DNA from: Daucus carota subsp. sativus
Lineage: Eukaryota > Streptophyta > Magnoliopsida > Apiales > Apiaceae
Direction: 5' to 3'
Length of the DNA: 64,000 bases
NCBI RefSeq assembly: GCF_001625215.2
Contig: NC_030387.2
Span: forward strand, 3,872,501 to 3,936,500
The notes under the pieces: model-generated
The model's input: only the letters and a program-made list of their open reading frames with translations
The model's database searches: none
Told to the model about the DNA's origin: nothing
Made by a program: the position numbers and the translations under genes
Shown here: in pieces, positions 35,281-46,807 of the stretch
How positions within the stretch are numbered: the stretch's first letter is position 1
Layout: each line of letters begins with the position of its first letter

Positions 35281-36099
35281 TAGTTTTTTAATGCCACAGC
35301 ACCGGTGAGTAGGGGTGAACACGGGTTGGGTCGGTCGGGTTAGAGCCAATAAAACGACCCAACCCAATTAGTTCGGTTTTTAAAAATCCAACCCGTTAAT
35401 CCAAAAATATATGCATAACCCAACCTTACCCTTTTTATATTGGGTTGGGTTGGTTCGGGTTTATCATGACTTGTACCCTAAAAGCTTCGGATATTATGAC
35501 CACTTTGGGGAAGGATGATCAATCTTGTTGTCATATTGGTGTCTCTTTCTTTGTCTATATCTCCCCTATGCTTCATGCACTTATCAACTACTTTTGACCT
35601 GTTTCATTCCTGTCAACCTATCTTGTATCTGCTACATCAATAATCCAATGTGAAATTTTAATGTGTATATTTATTCAACCTTTTAAAGTTTTTTAGAGGT
35701 TTCCAAAAAGAGAAATGTTCAAGTTTCTAAAGTTTTAGAGTTTTCAAAAAAAAAAAAAAAAGGTGCAACCTTTAAAGTTTTAAAAAAAATTTCAAACATA
35801 TGCAACTTTGGTACCACTTGTATTTTCAACCAAAATGTAGAACCTGTTTTCAAAAGTTATACACTGTGTTTTTTTTTTACAAAATTGCACCTTGTTGTAT
35901 TTTTGGATAAACCTTGTATTTTGTATAATGATGAGACCTATTAGACTGTTTCGTTTACTCTTATATATTGAGGCGAATTCAAACCTGAATGACAACACTG
36001 TTGATGAATCAATACTAGATGCTCCACCTGGATTCCAACCCAGAACATATCCTGTTCAATTACTTGTTGATCTTTTTCAACAACATATATACCCAGAAT

Positions 36100-36775
36100 T
36101 TTGAAAGCAATCCTGAGAGAAGTTCTTCGAGTCAACTTATCAAACTTACCTTTCCAATCAAACCTTTCAAATTTTTGCAACCCCAAGAGTTTAAAGGGAT
36201 TATAGATCCCGTTGAAGCCAAGATATGGCTAAGAGAAATAGAAAAGATTTTTGAAATAATTGGTGTAGAAGATGATAAGAAAACTATCTTTGCTACTTAA
36301 TGAAGAGGCTAATTATTGGTGGGAAGCTAAACAAGCTCTAGAAGAGTCTAGTGTGATATCATGTACTAGGTTTACAAAGTTATTCCTGGAGAAGTATGTT
36401 CCTAAACACCTAGAGAATCATATAGAGCTCAAATTTCTAGAACCTAAGCAAGAGAATATGTTAGTAGCTGAACATGAAGCTAAGTTTATCGAACTTTCTA
36501 AATTAATTAATTCCACATCGAGTAAATACGGACGAAAAGAAAGCTAAACGTTTACAGCCGGGCTTAAAGCCCTGGATTCAGAGTAGGGTTACTGTTCTCA
36601 AGATTGCTAGCTATGCGACGTAAGTGCACAAAACTTGTATAGTTGAGGCAAGCAATGAGTTGTTTAACAGAGAGATTGTCGATAGGAAACGGAAACCCCT
36701 GCAAAACAATCAAAATATAGAAAAGAAACGTTGGACTCATGGTGTGAATAAGCCTTTTGTGAAATAAGAGATGCC
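36100..36775 (+). pseudogene. Ty3/gypsy gag pseudogene inside the hAT element
   Basis: Three overlapping frames together match the Retrotrans_gag family. The first block has FKGIIDPVEAKIWLREIEKI. After a frameshift near 36272-36300 come LLLNEEANYWWEAKQ and FTKLFLEKYVPKHLENH. After another near 36520 come KRLQPGLKPWIQSRV and VEASNELFNREIVDRKRKP. Besides the frameshifts there is an internal stop near 36620. gag packages retrotransposon RNA; here it is plainly dead. pol is absent. Confidence 0.75.
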
Positions 36776-37779
36776 GCGAGCAGAGAATATAGGTGAAATA
36801 GAAGGAAATCAAAGGCTTAGAACTTCGCAAACCGCGAACGCGTTACAAGGGAGATCCCCGTTGCCTGAGTAGAAGATCTGTAGAATATGCTATTTATGAA
36901 TAATATTATGTTTCACATTATTTCAACTCAAGTTGACATCAAATCTCATTTTGACAACTTAAAAGTTTATTCTGTATCTTGAGTCCTTCCTTTGTTCGGA
37001 AGCGACTACTTCTGATAATCAATATTTCTTTGATGTTACAAAATTTTTTGTGATTCATGATTTAATACTCGAGAATTGGAATGAATATACACCACAATGA
37101 TGATCTCAATCTAATAATTCTAAGAGATCGTCTCATATATGATCCTATTTCTGATCTATCCACTAAAAATCCTTGAATTGTGATTAAAGGATGCATTGTT
37201 CGCACCTCTTTGGTAGAGATGAGAAGTGTTTATTTGGGAGAATTTCTTTGTATTCGGAGGAATCTGTTCAAGCTGGTCAACACGAATTTATTAAATTCGT
37301 GGTAGTGTTGAATTTACTATCTGGTAAGGCAGATAGTTTAGGGTTACAAATGTTAACCCATATGCTAGCAAATGAGAATGGTAGGTGTGTCTTATGCGGT
37401 TACGATCAGACTGCAAAGATCACACAGGAGAACGGTATTCACGAAATGGTGCTGATCGAGCCATGTAGTGTTACCGAAAGGTGGAAGACCAGCGTTTTCC
37501 TTACTTGAACTTGTGTTGTCATTTGATGGTAGCTGCTTTGTTACTTTGACTTGAATTGTTTTCTATGCCTTACGTGTATATTCTGTTGATTGTTTTTTTT
37601 TTTTTTTTTTTTTCTATGTGGACTTGCTGAGCAATTTGGTTGCTCATTCTTGCATCTATTTTATTCCTTTCTGAGCAGTAGATAGTAAGTATGGCACAAC
37701 ACAAGAGAACCGCCGGATATGGGTTTTTGGCAAAGGCAGGGAAAAGGCGCATCACCCAAGCTGAGATTGCTAGACTACA

Positions 37780-37992
37780 CCGCTTGGTAGTATGAGCTAT
37801 AGTTATTATAATGGTCTGAAATCAGACTTCCCTTTATGTAATAAAGTTAGACTCGGTAGTAATGTTGTAAGAAGATCGACCCTGGACTTGTGGGGCAAGA
37901 GTTGGATTATGTAATATTAATATATAATGCAAGTGTTGTTTTGAGCCAGATGAATAGTGGCGGACCAGATCTGCATGATGTGGATTTGGGGG
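37780..37992 (+). mobile_element. Possible Ty3/gypsy LTR end
   Basis: The stretch ends TTTGGGGGCGTCACA, a form common at plant gypsy LTR ends. It is followed by GGGTTGGTTTGAGCGG, only a weak match to an initiator-Met tRNA primer site. It could be the LTR of the element that supplied the gag pseudogene. Confidence 0.35.
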
Positions 37993-38310
37993 CGTCACAG
38001 GGTTGGTTTGAGCGGTTTAGAATTTTATATTATCATGTCAAAAATTAAGTATTGGACTTGTGAACGGTAATAAACAATTAATTGTTTTGTTTGTGACATG
38101 ATAATATAAAAATTTATTTTTTTAAAATAAAAATAGATACTCCTTCACTGTCCACTTTTAAGAAAGAAATTTGTTTCAATTTAGTTGTCCACTTCAACTT
38201 TCATATTTCCAAAATGAACTCTACTTCACATATCTCTTTCTAATATTTCCTAGATCAATCTCATTTCACATACTATGGGCATTGAGTCAGGAAACCAAAA
38301 TAATAAAATA

Positions 38311-38544
38311 CTCCCTCTGTTTTTTTTATATGACGCTTTGACTTTTGGCACACACTTTTAAGTGCTTTGACCGGGTAGTTAAAAATATTATTTTTTAAAA
38401 TTTCTTTTTCTGAATAATAATATATGATCAAAACTTTTATTCAGAAAAAGAAAATTTTAAAAATAATATTTTTAACTACCCGGTCAAAGCACTTAAAAGT
38501 GTGTGCCAAAAGTCAAAGCGTCATATAAAAAAAAACAGAGGGAG
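38311..38544. mobile_element. Stowaway MITE forming a near-perfect 234-bp hairpin
   Basis: CTCCCTCTGTTTTTTTTATA and its inverted copy at the ends, flanked by TA. The complementarity runs through most of the element: both arms carry GACTTTTGGCACACACTTTT, AGTGCTTTGACCGGGTAGTT and TCTTTTTCTGAATAA, leaving a loop of only about 25-30 bases. Confidence 0.9.
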
Positions 38545-38967
38545 TATTTATGAATTATGTGGATGCACTTAATATCAGAGAGCTTGATGTTTACAAAAAA
38601 ATAACTATGCTAGCTTGATGTCATTGACATTTCTAAAATATAGCTAAAAGGTGTACTAAAAAAAGCTAGCATGAATTAGACAAATATTACCTAGCAAAAC
38701 AAATTAAAATACTAAAATACAATCAAATGAAACATAAAGATGATGTGACGGAAACTAATTTATTTGTTTTGTATATAAACGGGTTGGTTGGGTTGGTTGA
38801 GGGTTATAATATGTTAAACTCTGACCCAACCCAATTTATTCGGGTTTTTTGAAAATGAACCCATTTAACTATCGGTTTTGGACGGTTCAGTTTAATCGAT
38901 TCAAAAGAGGGTTGGTTTGGGTCGGGTTTCGTAAGTTGGGTCGGTTATGTTCACCCCTACCGGTGAG

Positions 38968-41939
38968 AGACATGAGAATCGTAACGTCTTCGAGCCTGTG
39001 AGTCTGTGACGCCATATTATTTGTTGATGGTTTTCAACTTTTTATTGCTATGTGCAATAATAAAAAGCCCGGGACATGCACCTGTGACTTTGGCTTTCCA
39101 GTCCGCCGCTCAGATTGTTTTCTCAAGTTGTGGGTCTGCTTCGAAAAAAGTTGTCAATAATCATGCGATGCCCATAACTTGATATGTAGGCAGACACAGA
39201 TGTAATCATATTCCTATGTGCTCGAGTTACTTAACAACAATTATTGATTAGTGATTTCATCTCTTAAAAACAAGGTGATATAGTCGTGATTTAGCTCAGG
39301 TACTTTATTGAATGGATTAGCTGGGAATTAACATTTGAAAATCTTTCATGTGTTCGACTTAACAAACACATTTACCAATTTTTTCAATAATTTGAAAAGA
39401 ATTGTGAGAAGAGTTATCTTTGAGTTTGTGGACACAATTCTAAAATCGTTTGACCATTTAGTTAAAAAATTTATTTTAAATTTTAATTTTTTTGAATTAT
39501 AATTTTAACTATACAATCAGAGAACTTAAAAATATGTGTCAAAAAGTTAAACGACTTATATTTTAAAACAGCGGAAGTATTCATTTTGGACCCAGAAACA
39601 TGATTAAGAATCTGAAAATTTTCACCGAAATATATAAAAAGACCATCTTTGTGCATTCGAATAGATTACTTGTAAGTGATGATCGAGAATTAAAATCGAA
39701 TTTTAACATAAAAAAGTTTATGCTTTAGCCATTTGACGTTATCTAATGATGAGTGAAAGATGAACTTGATTAAATTTAAGAAGAGGTTAGTTCAAAAGTT
39801 AGAATTGCAGCATTTAAGAAAGTGTACCAACAGCTCCACAATTCCCCTGCAAAGTATGATCACACGAAGTATACATGTATAGCAAAGTTGAAGTTCTTTT
39901 ATTCAACTGTTTAACATGCATGCTCATTATGACATTTTATCTTTTCGATTATTATTTGGTAAAGAAGTAGGCCCTTTCTTAATCAATCACACTTGGAATA
40001 TTTCTGCTTTCTTGCTTTCTACGTTAATACCAGCTGTGCAGACTGCGAATTGATCACAATACCTCCAATCACCAACTTTACCTCCTCAATTTTAATACCC
40101 AACTCACTTTAACAACTCAAAAGCATGATTCAAATTCCAGATTCCGTGATTAATCCTGTAGTCTGATTTCATTTTTAAAATTCGATTAATTATTATAAAT
40201 TTTTTAAATAATATACTAAATAATAAATTATTATTATTATTATTATTATTATAAATTATCTAAATCTTTCCCAATGAATCCTTCTATTATTCTCTGATCA
40301 ATAACTTGAATCATATGATCAATCTCTAGCTAATCAATAATTATTCCCGATTACCATTTTTACAATCATCTATATTTTTTATTTTATTATTTATAATAAA
40401 TTATAATTTTTAAAAAGATATAAAACACTATTGAAGTAGTGTTTTTAAGTTTTATCATAGTAATTATATCGTAACGAAGATAATTTGGTTATTGTATTAT
40501 CGCCAAAAACTTATCAACCATTGGATCATGTATAAAGCAGATAAGCACCGTTGGTTTAGGAAAAAAATGATGATTCATCTTATCAGCCAACCGATATTTA
40601 TTGGCATATTTATAGATTCTCTTCTTAATTCAAAATAAATTTTGTATTTCACATGTTTATGATTGAATTTTTCAATCTAAAACAAATATTATCTACCAAT
40701 TTTAATCCTGGAAACATATAAATCACACTATGATAAAATTATATTAATCTAATATATTTTGTTAAACAACAAACCAAACAAAAATAATATTATGCCAAAT
40801 TTTTAATAAGTTAAATTTAATCTCCACATAATAAATTATAATTAACATTACAAAATTTTTTAAACAGAAAATAAAATAATAAACAATTAATATTACAAAA
40901 TTAGTTTAATCAAAAGAATTTTAATGCATATTTAAATTTAATAGAAAGAAATTATTCCTTGACTAACACAAACGAGAAAATGCTAACTTGAATAAACTGG
41001 AAAAAATAAAAATATATTGGTGTTAAAAAACTACACTAACAAAGAATGTGTGATTATAAGGGGAAGTTCAACCCTAACAAGGGTGGCACCGGATGCCGCG
41101 AGCAATCACAAAAACATTTTCTTAATTCAAAATAAATTTTGTCTTCTTCTTCCATGTTTATGATCTCCTTTCTTAATCCAAAACAGATCATAATTACTAA
41201 TTTTTAAACTATAACTATATAAACTTTTAGAAAACTAAATGAATTATATTAGATGTTATAATTCTAATATAAAACACATTTATAAATATAATCTAACAGA
41301 AGTTGTGTCGCATATAAAATCCTGTCATACGAATATATATCAACATAAAAATTTAAGAAAAAGACGTGAAAATACCGTAATAAGAGTTGACATCAATATT
41401 TGCTATAATATTAAAAAATTTCAAACATTAAACTGGCCAAGATCTTTAACATAAATCACTGCACATCATGCTAACCAACTTTTCTTATCATCTATGTGAA
41501 AATCATTATAACTTTTTTTTTTTGTTAATATCAAAATATAAATGTGTCTAACGAATAAAAAACAAGCATATGCATTTATGAAAAGTATGCTAAAGATACA
41601 TAAGAAGATAGCAAAGAATTGACCGTAATAAATGAAATGATGAAAAATACAATAATACTATTAAACAAGCATATGTCAAAGGTAGAAAATAAAGCGTGAC
41701 CGAAATATCAGACAAAAGTCTGTACACACAAATAATTCTGACTTACAAAAAATATAATTTTATTTTTATTTTCATTTAAATAAAACTTATGATTTATTTT
41801 AATAAATAATTTTTTTTCATCATTTTAAATACATAAAAAAAATTATAAATTAATTAAATTCGTGCATCGCACGGAATATAAGATAGTATATAAAATAAGA
41901 ATTGTCACAATACTGCGGGTGTTTATATACTCCCTCCGT
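38968..41939. other. Long AT-rich intergenic stretch
   Basis: I find no gene. There is an (ATT)n microsatellite at 40226-40252. A short dyad CGTGCATCGCACG near 41862-41874 is reminiscent of Helitron 3' ends, but no CTAGT end follows. Confidence 0.4.
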
Positions 41940-42188
41940 CCCTTTTTACATGTCCCCGTTTGACTTTTGACCAGTCAAATTAATTATATTTTGACTGAAA
42001 TTTTACATATATAATATAATTCAAAAATTAATAAAAATTATATCATTAGAAAGTATATTTAATGTATTTTAATATGCAACTTTCAGATTTCAAAAATAAT
42101 GAAGAGATAATTTGTAATATTTAGTCAAAATTTGGTCAATTTGACTGGTTAAAAGTCAAATAGGACATGTAAAAGGGGACGGAGGGAG
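41940..42188. mobile_element. Stowaway MITE, 249 bp
   Basis: CTCCCTCCGTCCCTTTTTAC and the inverted AAAGGGGACGGAGGGAG, with TA on both sides. The arms also share GTTTGACTTTTGACCAGTCAAA-like stems. Confidence 0.85.
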
Positions 42189-42648
42189 TACATCTTTGTG
42201 CATCTTGTATGCTATCCCCGACCACCAAACAGTTCATACTCCTGCATATGCCTTTCGGCAGAACATCAAAAAGAAAATAAAATTCGTAGGGCCTCAGATC
42301 TAAGTTCGGCTGCCTGTCTACATGCCCATAAATTGAAAAATACAGTGTGTATTCATATTTCATCTTCTCCTTTGTTTTCTACTTGTGGTGCATGGGCCTT
42401 TTGCTTTTTCTAAGTCCACAAGGCGACCAATTATGCCTTTTAATTTGCACCGTGTATCTAATGAACCACAAGCTGATCAAGGCCAAGATGATTCAGTATC
42501 CATTGTACAAAAATCTCAGAGTTCTTTACAATTTTATCAGTAGGCAAAATTTGATGATAACTAATTAACTAACACAATACAAAGAGTCACGGGGAAGCCC
42601 CCGACATGATCTTATATTATTCAACACTTCGATACCTGTACTAATAGT
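42189..42648. other. Spacer 3' of the split F-box gene
   Basis: No additional gene recognised. Confidence 0.35.
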
Positions 42649-43473
42649 CTATTGTTGGTCGATCCAACTGAGGCTACCAAAGTGAACAACTGCATTATAC
42701 TTTGAAGGCAGTCCCTGAAACCATAAGTCTCTAGTTTCACCATTCTCCGGATCGTACGAAGCTAGTTTTCCATTTTTGTATTGTATCAAGATGACCCTGT
42801 TCTTCAGGACACACAAAACTCGAACTGATCTACCATGCAGAACTCTGTTTGCCCAGATCCCATGCACATAAAAACAATCTAAATTTGATGATCTTGGATT
42901 AATATTCCAAGGGGGTGCTTCAATAACAAACTCTCTGATCCAAGACTCTTTCACATTATACTCTTTCATTATCCAAATCTCCACTTCCCCATTATTTAAA
43001 TAAACTGCAGCTGAAAGACACTCTCCAGAAACCAACAAGAGATAATTAGGCTTATTAAGGCCACCGCAAGCAGGTTTCAGAACCTCGTGAAATTGTTCAC
43101 TAGACAGATCAAAACAAATGATTCTAGGGATACAATACTGCCCCTCTGATCCCATCAACCAGTATAGCCTTCCATTTAGACAGAAAATATCTTGCGGTGA
43201 TGAAAAATGTTCAGTAGATGGTCGCTTGAAACCACAAGGTATGCTTCCAATACTTTTCCATGTATTGCTAGCTACATTACATATTTGAACTTCTGAGCGC
43301 AGATAATAGGGAAAGCCACGAGTATGCACCTTCCGGGGAAATGGTTCATCGTAGTAAACCATTTTAATTAACTTATACTCGTTGCCTATTGGATCTAACC
43401 CGAAGCCAACTTCAACTATTTGTTTTCCAAACTGCCTCGACTTGGAAAGCTTTTTGTATTTTCTAGTAAAAGG

Positions 43474-44160
43474 TGTTGGAAAATATGGGTATAAGTCCCA
43501 TATAGGTAAATAATATTTTGAGCATTATGTGTGAGATATGATGATATCTTCTTAATAATGGAAATTATTTATTTCCAGTGGAATTTGGCTCAAATATTAT
43601 GGCATAAATTAATTTGATTTTGTTTCAGGTTAATTGATATGGTGTATATCTTGGTATATTTAATCTGATTCTGCTTCAGATTATATATGGGATATAATAA
43701 CTTGCAAATATTTAATTGATTCTGTTTCATATTATTTATGGAATAGTGTGGCGTGCAAGTTTTACACCGATTCCGTAATTAATGATAATTGATTATGGAA
43801 AAGAGTAGTGCACAAGTTTCTCTGCACCTATAAATACCCATATAGGTTGGAGAGTTTTGTATCATCAAACACATCCTCCTCTCTCTCTCAATACCACAGC
43901 CTAATTCTCTTTGGTGATAGTCTCTTGCTCGATTCAAGCTCGCCGAAGGTGCCGTTCTTGTTAACGACATCGCAATCCGTTTTATCCTGGGAAGCTTTCG
44001 TTCCGCACATACGGTGAGGAGGCGAATACGCTTTAAGGAGACAGTTTCGCACTGGACTCGGATTTTCTTCATATCCTTCTGTTTAATCTGTCTCCTTCAT
44101 TCTTCTTCTGTTTCGCACACACAAACACATATATTGGTTTTTTGCACAGATTGTCTAACA
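43474..44160 (+). repeat. 5' LTR of the copia element
   Basis: TGTTGG to TAACA. A TATA box TATAAATA lies at 43829-43836, so transcription should start about 30 bases downstream. The segment 44024-44037 is the exact reverse complement of 44163-44176, just outside the LTR. Confidence 0.93.
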
Positions 44161-44162
44161 AT

Positions 44163-44176
44163 CTTAAAGCGTATTC
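44163..44176 (+). other. Primer-binding position complementary to the element's own LTR
   Basis: The 16 bases after the 5' LTR do not match the initiator-Met tRNA site (TGGTATCAGAGC) that most plant LTR elements use. Instead CTTAAAGCGTATTC pairs perfectly with GAATACGCTTTAAG at 44024-44037 in the R/U5 part of the LTR. Confidence 0.6.
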
Positions 44177-44236
44177 TACATCTGTTCTACATCTGTGATT
44201 GACTTGGTTTGTTTGCGTGTTGGAAAAACAGACTTA

Positions 44237-46807
44237 ATGGAGAATATTAATGGAGCAATTCCCACGAGCGGTACGGCTGTTGATCCCAACGCACTGGTTA
44301 ATCCAGATGGGGATCAGACACAGCAGTTGCAGGCTAACCCCAACGCACTGGTTAATCCAGATGAGGGTGTGCCACCTGTTTCTGGGCCTACGCCTGCGGG
44401 CTACGGTTCTGGGCCTACGCCTGCGGGCTATGGTTTTGGGCCTGCACCTCTGGGCTATGGTTCTGGGCCTACGCCTCTAGGCTATGGTTCTGCGGGACAG
44501 ATGACCTTTGGTCAGTTCAGTGTTCCACTCAATCCGGCAGGACATGTTACTCCGCCGGTTGTGACTGCTGTGCATACTGCGCCTGTTGCGCCAGTTGCGC
44601 CCTTTGCGCCAGCTATGCCTCATGTGCCTACTGCTCACGCTGAAAGGCCGGAAAAGTTCAACGGAACGAACTTCAAACAGTGGCAGCAGAAGATGTTGTT
44701 CTACCTGACCACGCTGAATTTGTCTCGCTATCTAAGAGAAGAGACACCTATGCTCACTGCTGAGAGCGATACGCAGGCGGTGTTTGCTGTTGATGCATGG
44801 AAGCACTCCGACTATATCTGTCGGAACTATGTGCTTAATGGTTTGACTGGCCCGCTGTATGATGTGTACAGTTCGAAGGTAACATCTAAGGACTTATGGG
44901 AATCACTTGACCGTAAGTATAAAACCGAAGATGCCGGTGCCAAGAAGTGGATTGTTGGACGCTTTCTTGACTACAAGATGGTGGATTCTAAGACTGTTGA
45001 CAGTCAGGTGCAAGAATTGCAGCTGATTATTCATGAGATGCATGCCGAGCGGATGGGTCTCACGGAATCTTTCCAAGTTGCCGCTGTGATAGAAAAGCTG
45101 CCTCCTGGTCGGAAAGATTTCCAGAACTACCTTAAGCATAAGCGAAAGGAGATGACTATGGAGGATCTGATTGTTAGACTTCGCATTGAAGAAAATAACA
45201 GGGGATCCGGAAAGAAACCTATTGCCGGTGAAAAGGCAAATATGGTGGAGCATGCACAAAGCTCCAAGTCCAAGAAGACCAGTTCCGGGAAAAGGGATAA
45301 ACTGGCACCTAAAGGAGGAGTTTCGAAGCCTTCGAAGTTCCAAGGAAAGTGCTTCAACTGTGATAAAGTTGGTCATAGGTCTGCTGACTGCAGGAAGCCT
45401 AAGAAGAACAACAAGAAGAAGGAAGCAAATATGGTGGACAGTATCTCAAAGGACATGTCTGACATAGACCTCTGTGCTACGGTCTCTGAGGTGAACCTGG
45501 TTGGATCTAATCCGCGAGAATGGTGGATTGACACAGGAGCATCTAGGCATATTTGCTCCGACATGGCGACTTTCTCTAGCCTTGTAGCTTCTGATGCTGG
45601 TGAGAAGCTCTACATGGGAAACTCTGCGACTTCTACCATTGAAGGGGAAGGCACGGTGATTCTGAAGATGACCTCTGGGAAGAATCTGACTTTGAAGAAT
45701 GTACTTTATGTGCCTGATATTCGCAAGAACCTTGTATCTGGTTCTTTGTTGAGTAAACATGGCTTTCGCATTGTAATAGAGTCAGATAAAGTTGTTTTGT
45801 CTAAGAGTGGTATGTTTGTAGGCAAGGGCTATGCTAGTGATGGGCTGTTTAAGCTCAATGTAATGTCCGTTAAGGACAATAATGAAATGAAGAATTCTTC
45901 TGCTTACTTGCTTGAGTCTCCTAATTTATGGCATGCTAGATTAGGACATGTGAATTATGACACTTTACGAAGATTAAGTGCAAAAGAATACATACCAAAA
46001 TTGACTATCGATTCAAAACACAAGTGTGAAACTTGTGTTGAGGCAAAATTAACGAGATCATCTTTTAAGCGTGTGGAAAGAAACACCAAGGTGCTAGACC
46101 TAATACATAGCGATATATGTGATTTAAAATTCGCTCCAACAAGAGGAGGAAATAAGTATTTTATTACATTCATAGATGATTGTACAAAATACTGCTATGT
46201 GTATTTGCTGAAAAGCAAAGATGAAGCTATAGATAAATTTAAAATCTATAAGGAAGAAGTCGAGAGACAACAGACTGAGAAAATCAAAAGGATTCGTAGC
46301 GATCGTGGAGGTGAATATGTTGAACCTTTTGGGGAATTCTGTTCACAACATGGTATTATCCATGAGGTCACTGCACCATACTCCCCTCAGTCAAATGGAG
46401 TGGCTGAGAGGAAGAATCGCACTCTCAAGGAGATGATGAATGCGATGTTGCTAAGCTCTGGACTTCCGCAATCAATGTGGGGGGAAGCCATCTTAAGCGC
46501 AAATAATATTTTAAATATTACGATGCGCAAGAATAAGGATGTGAGTCCTTATGAAATGTGGGAGAAAAAGAAACCGAGTTACAAACACCTGAAAGTGTGG
46601 GGGTGCCTTGCTAAGGTACTGATCCCTACACCTAAGAAGGTGAAGATTGGTCCGAAAACCGTGGATTGTATCTTCATCGGATATCCTCCTCGTAGTACAG
46701 CATATCGGTTTCTTGTGTATGATTCTAAGAATCCTGAAATTCAAAAGAATACGATCATGGAATCAAGAAATGCCTCATTCTTTGAGACTATATACGTTTC
46801 CTTGTAA
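44237..46807 (+). CDS. copia gag-protease-integrase ORF
   Basis: The start ATG at 44237 (MENINGAIP) follows a 76-bp leader; an upstream in-frame ATG at 44195 is less likely. The N-terminus has tandem repeats: NPNALVNPD twice, then GPTPxGYGS units (44385-44490). Gag core: [20 protein letters not shown] to [13 protein letters not shown]. The zinc knuckle [14 protein letters not shown] begins at residue about 372. The aspartic protease site DTGA is at about 432. A pre-integrase block ([10 protein letters not shown], then CETC) and the integrase catalytic core ([30 protein letters not shown]) follow. The ORF ends early at 46807, just after FFETIY, where copia polyproteins normally continue into reverse transcriptase. 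Function: packaging, processing and integration. Confidence 0.9.
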   Translation: MENINGAIPTSGTAVDPNALVNPDGDQTQQLQANPNALVNPDEGVPPVSGPTPAGYGSGPTPAGYGFGPAPLGYGSGPTPLGYGSAGQMTFGQFSVPLNPAGHVTPPVVTAVHTAPVAPVAPFAPAMPHVPTAHAERPEKFNGTNFKQWQQKMLFYLTTLNLSRYLREETPMLTAESDTQAVFAVDAWKHSDYICRNYVLNGLTGPLYDVYSSKVTSKDLWESLDRKYKTEDAGAKKWIVGRFLDYKMVDSKTVDSQVQELQLIIHEMHAERMGLTESFQVAAVIEKLPPGRKDFQNYLKHKRKEMTMEDLIVRLRIEENNRGSGKKPIAGEKANMVEHAQSSKSKKTSSGKRDKLAPKGGVSKPSKFQGKCFNCDKVGHRSADCRKPKKNNKKKEANMVDSISKDMSDIDLCATVSEVNLVGSNPREWWIDTGASRHICSDMATFSSLVASDAGEKLYMGNSATSTIEGEGTVILKMTSGKNLTLKNVLYVPDIRKNLVSGSLLSKHGFRIVIESDKVVLSKSGMFVGKGYASDGLFKLNVMSVKDNNEMKNSSAYLLESPNLWHARLGHVNYDTLRRLSAKEYIPKLTIDSKHKCETCVEAKLTRSSFKRVERNTKVLDLIHSDICDLKFAPTRGGNKYFITFIDDCTKYCYVYLLKSKDEAIDKFKIYKEEVERQQTEKIKRIRSDRGGEYVEPFGEFCSQHGIIHEVTAPYSPQSNGVAERKNRTLKEMMNAMLLSSGLPQSMWGEAILSANNILNITMRKNKDVSPYEMWEKKKPSYKHLKVWGCLAKVLIPTPKKVKIGPKTVDCIFIGYPPRSTAYRFLVYDSKNPEIQKNTIMESRNASFFETIYVSL

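Larger units (their letters stand above)
35310..38959 (+). mobile_element. 3.65-kb hAT element carrying retrotransposon debris
   Basis: Twelve-base ends TAGGGGTGAACA in inverted orientation and an exact 8-bp duplication CCGGTGAG (35302-35309 and 38960-38967) define it. Both subterminal zones (35320-35470 and 38775-38945) are built of GGGTTGGGT / ACCCAACCC words. Between them lie a gypsy gag pseudogene, a degenerate LTR-like end near 37990, a 21-base T run and a nested Stowaway. No hAT transposase is visible, so it is non-autonomous. Confidence 0.8.

Noticed and set aside
36564..36830. Minus-strand 88-codon frame opposite the gypsy gag pseudogene
   Set aside because: Antisense of the gag remnant.
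37191..37508. 105-codon plus-strand frame inside the hAT element
   Set aside because: No recognised domain, surrounded by decayed retrotransposon sequence; treated as incidental.
41855..41890. Dyad CGTGCATCGCACG as a Helitron 3' end
   Set aside because: No CTRR end at the right distance and no TC start that I could pair with it.
43779..44072. Minus-strand open frame of 97 codons, present identically again at 49462-49755
   Set aside because: It lies inside both LTRs, so identity is due to LTR duplication. Composition and lack of family similarity argue against a gene.
44903..45376. Minus-strand 157-codon frame within copia gag
   Set aside because: Antisense shadow; no promoter, start context or recognised domain.
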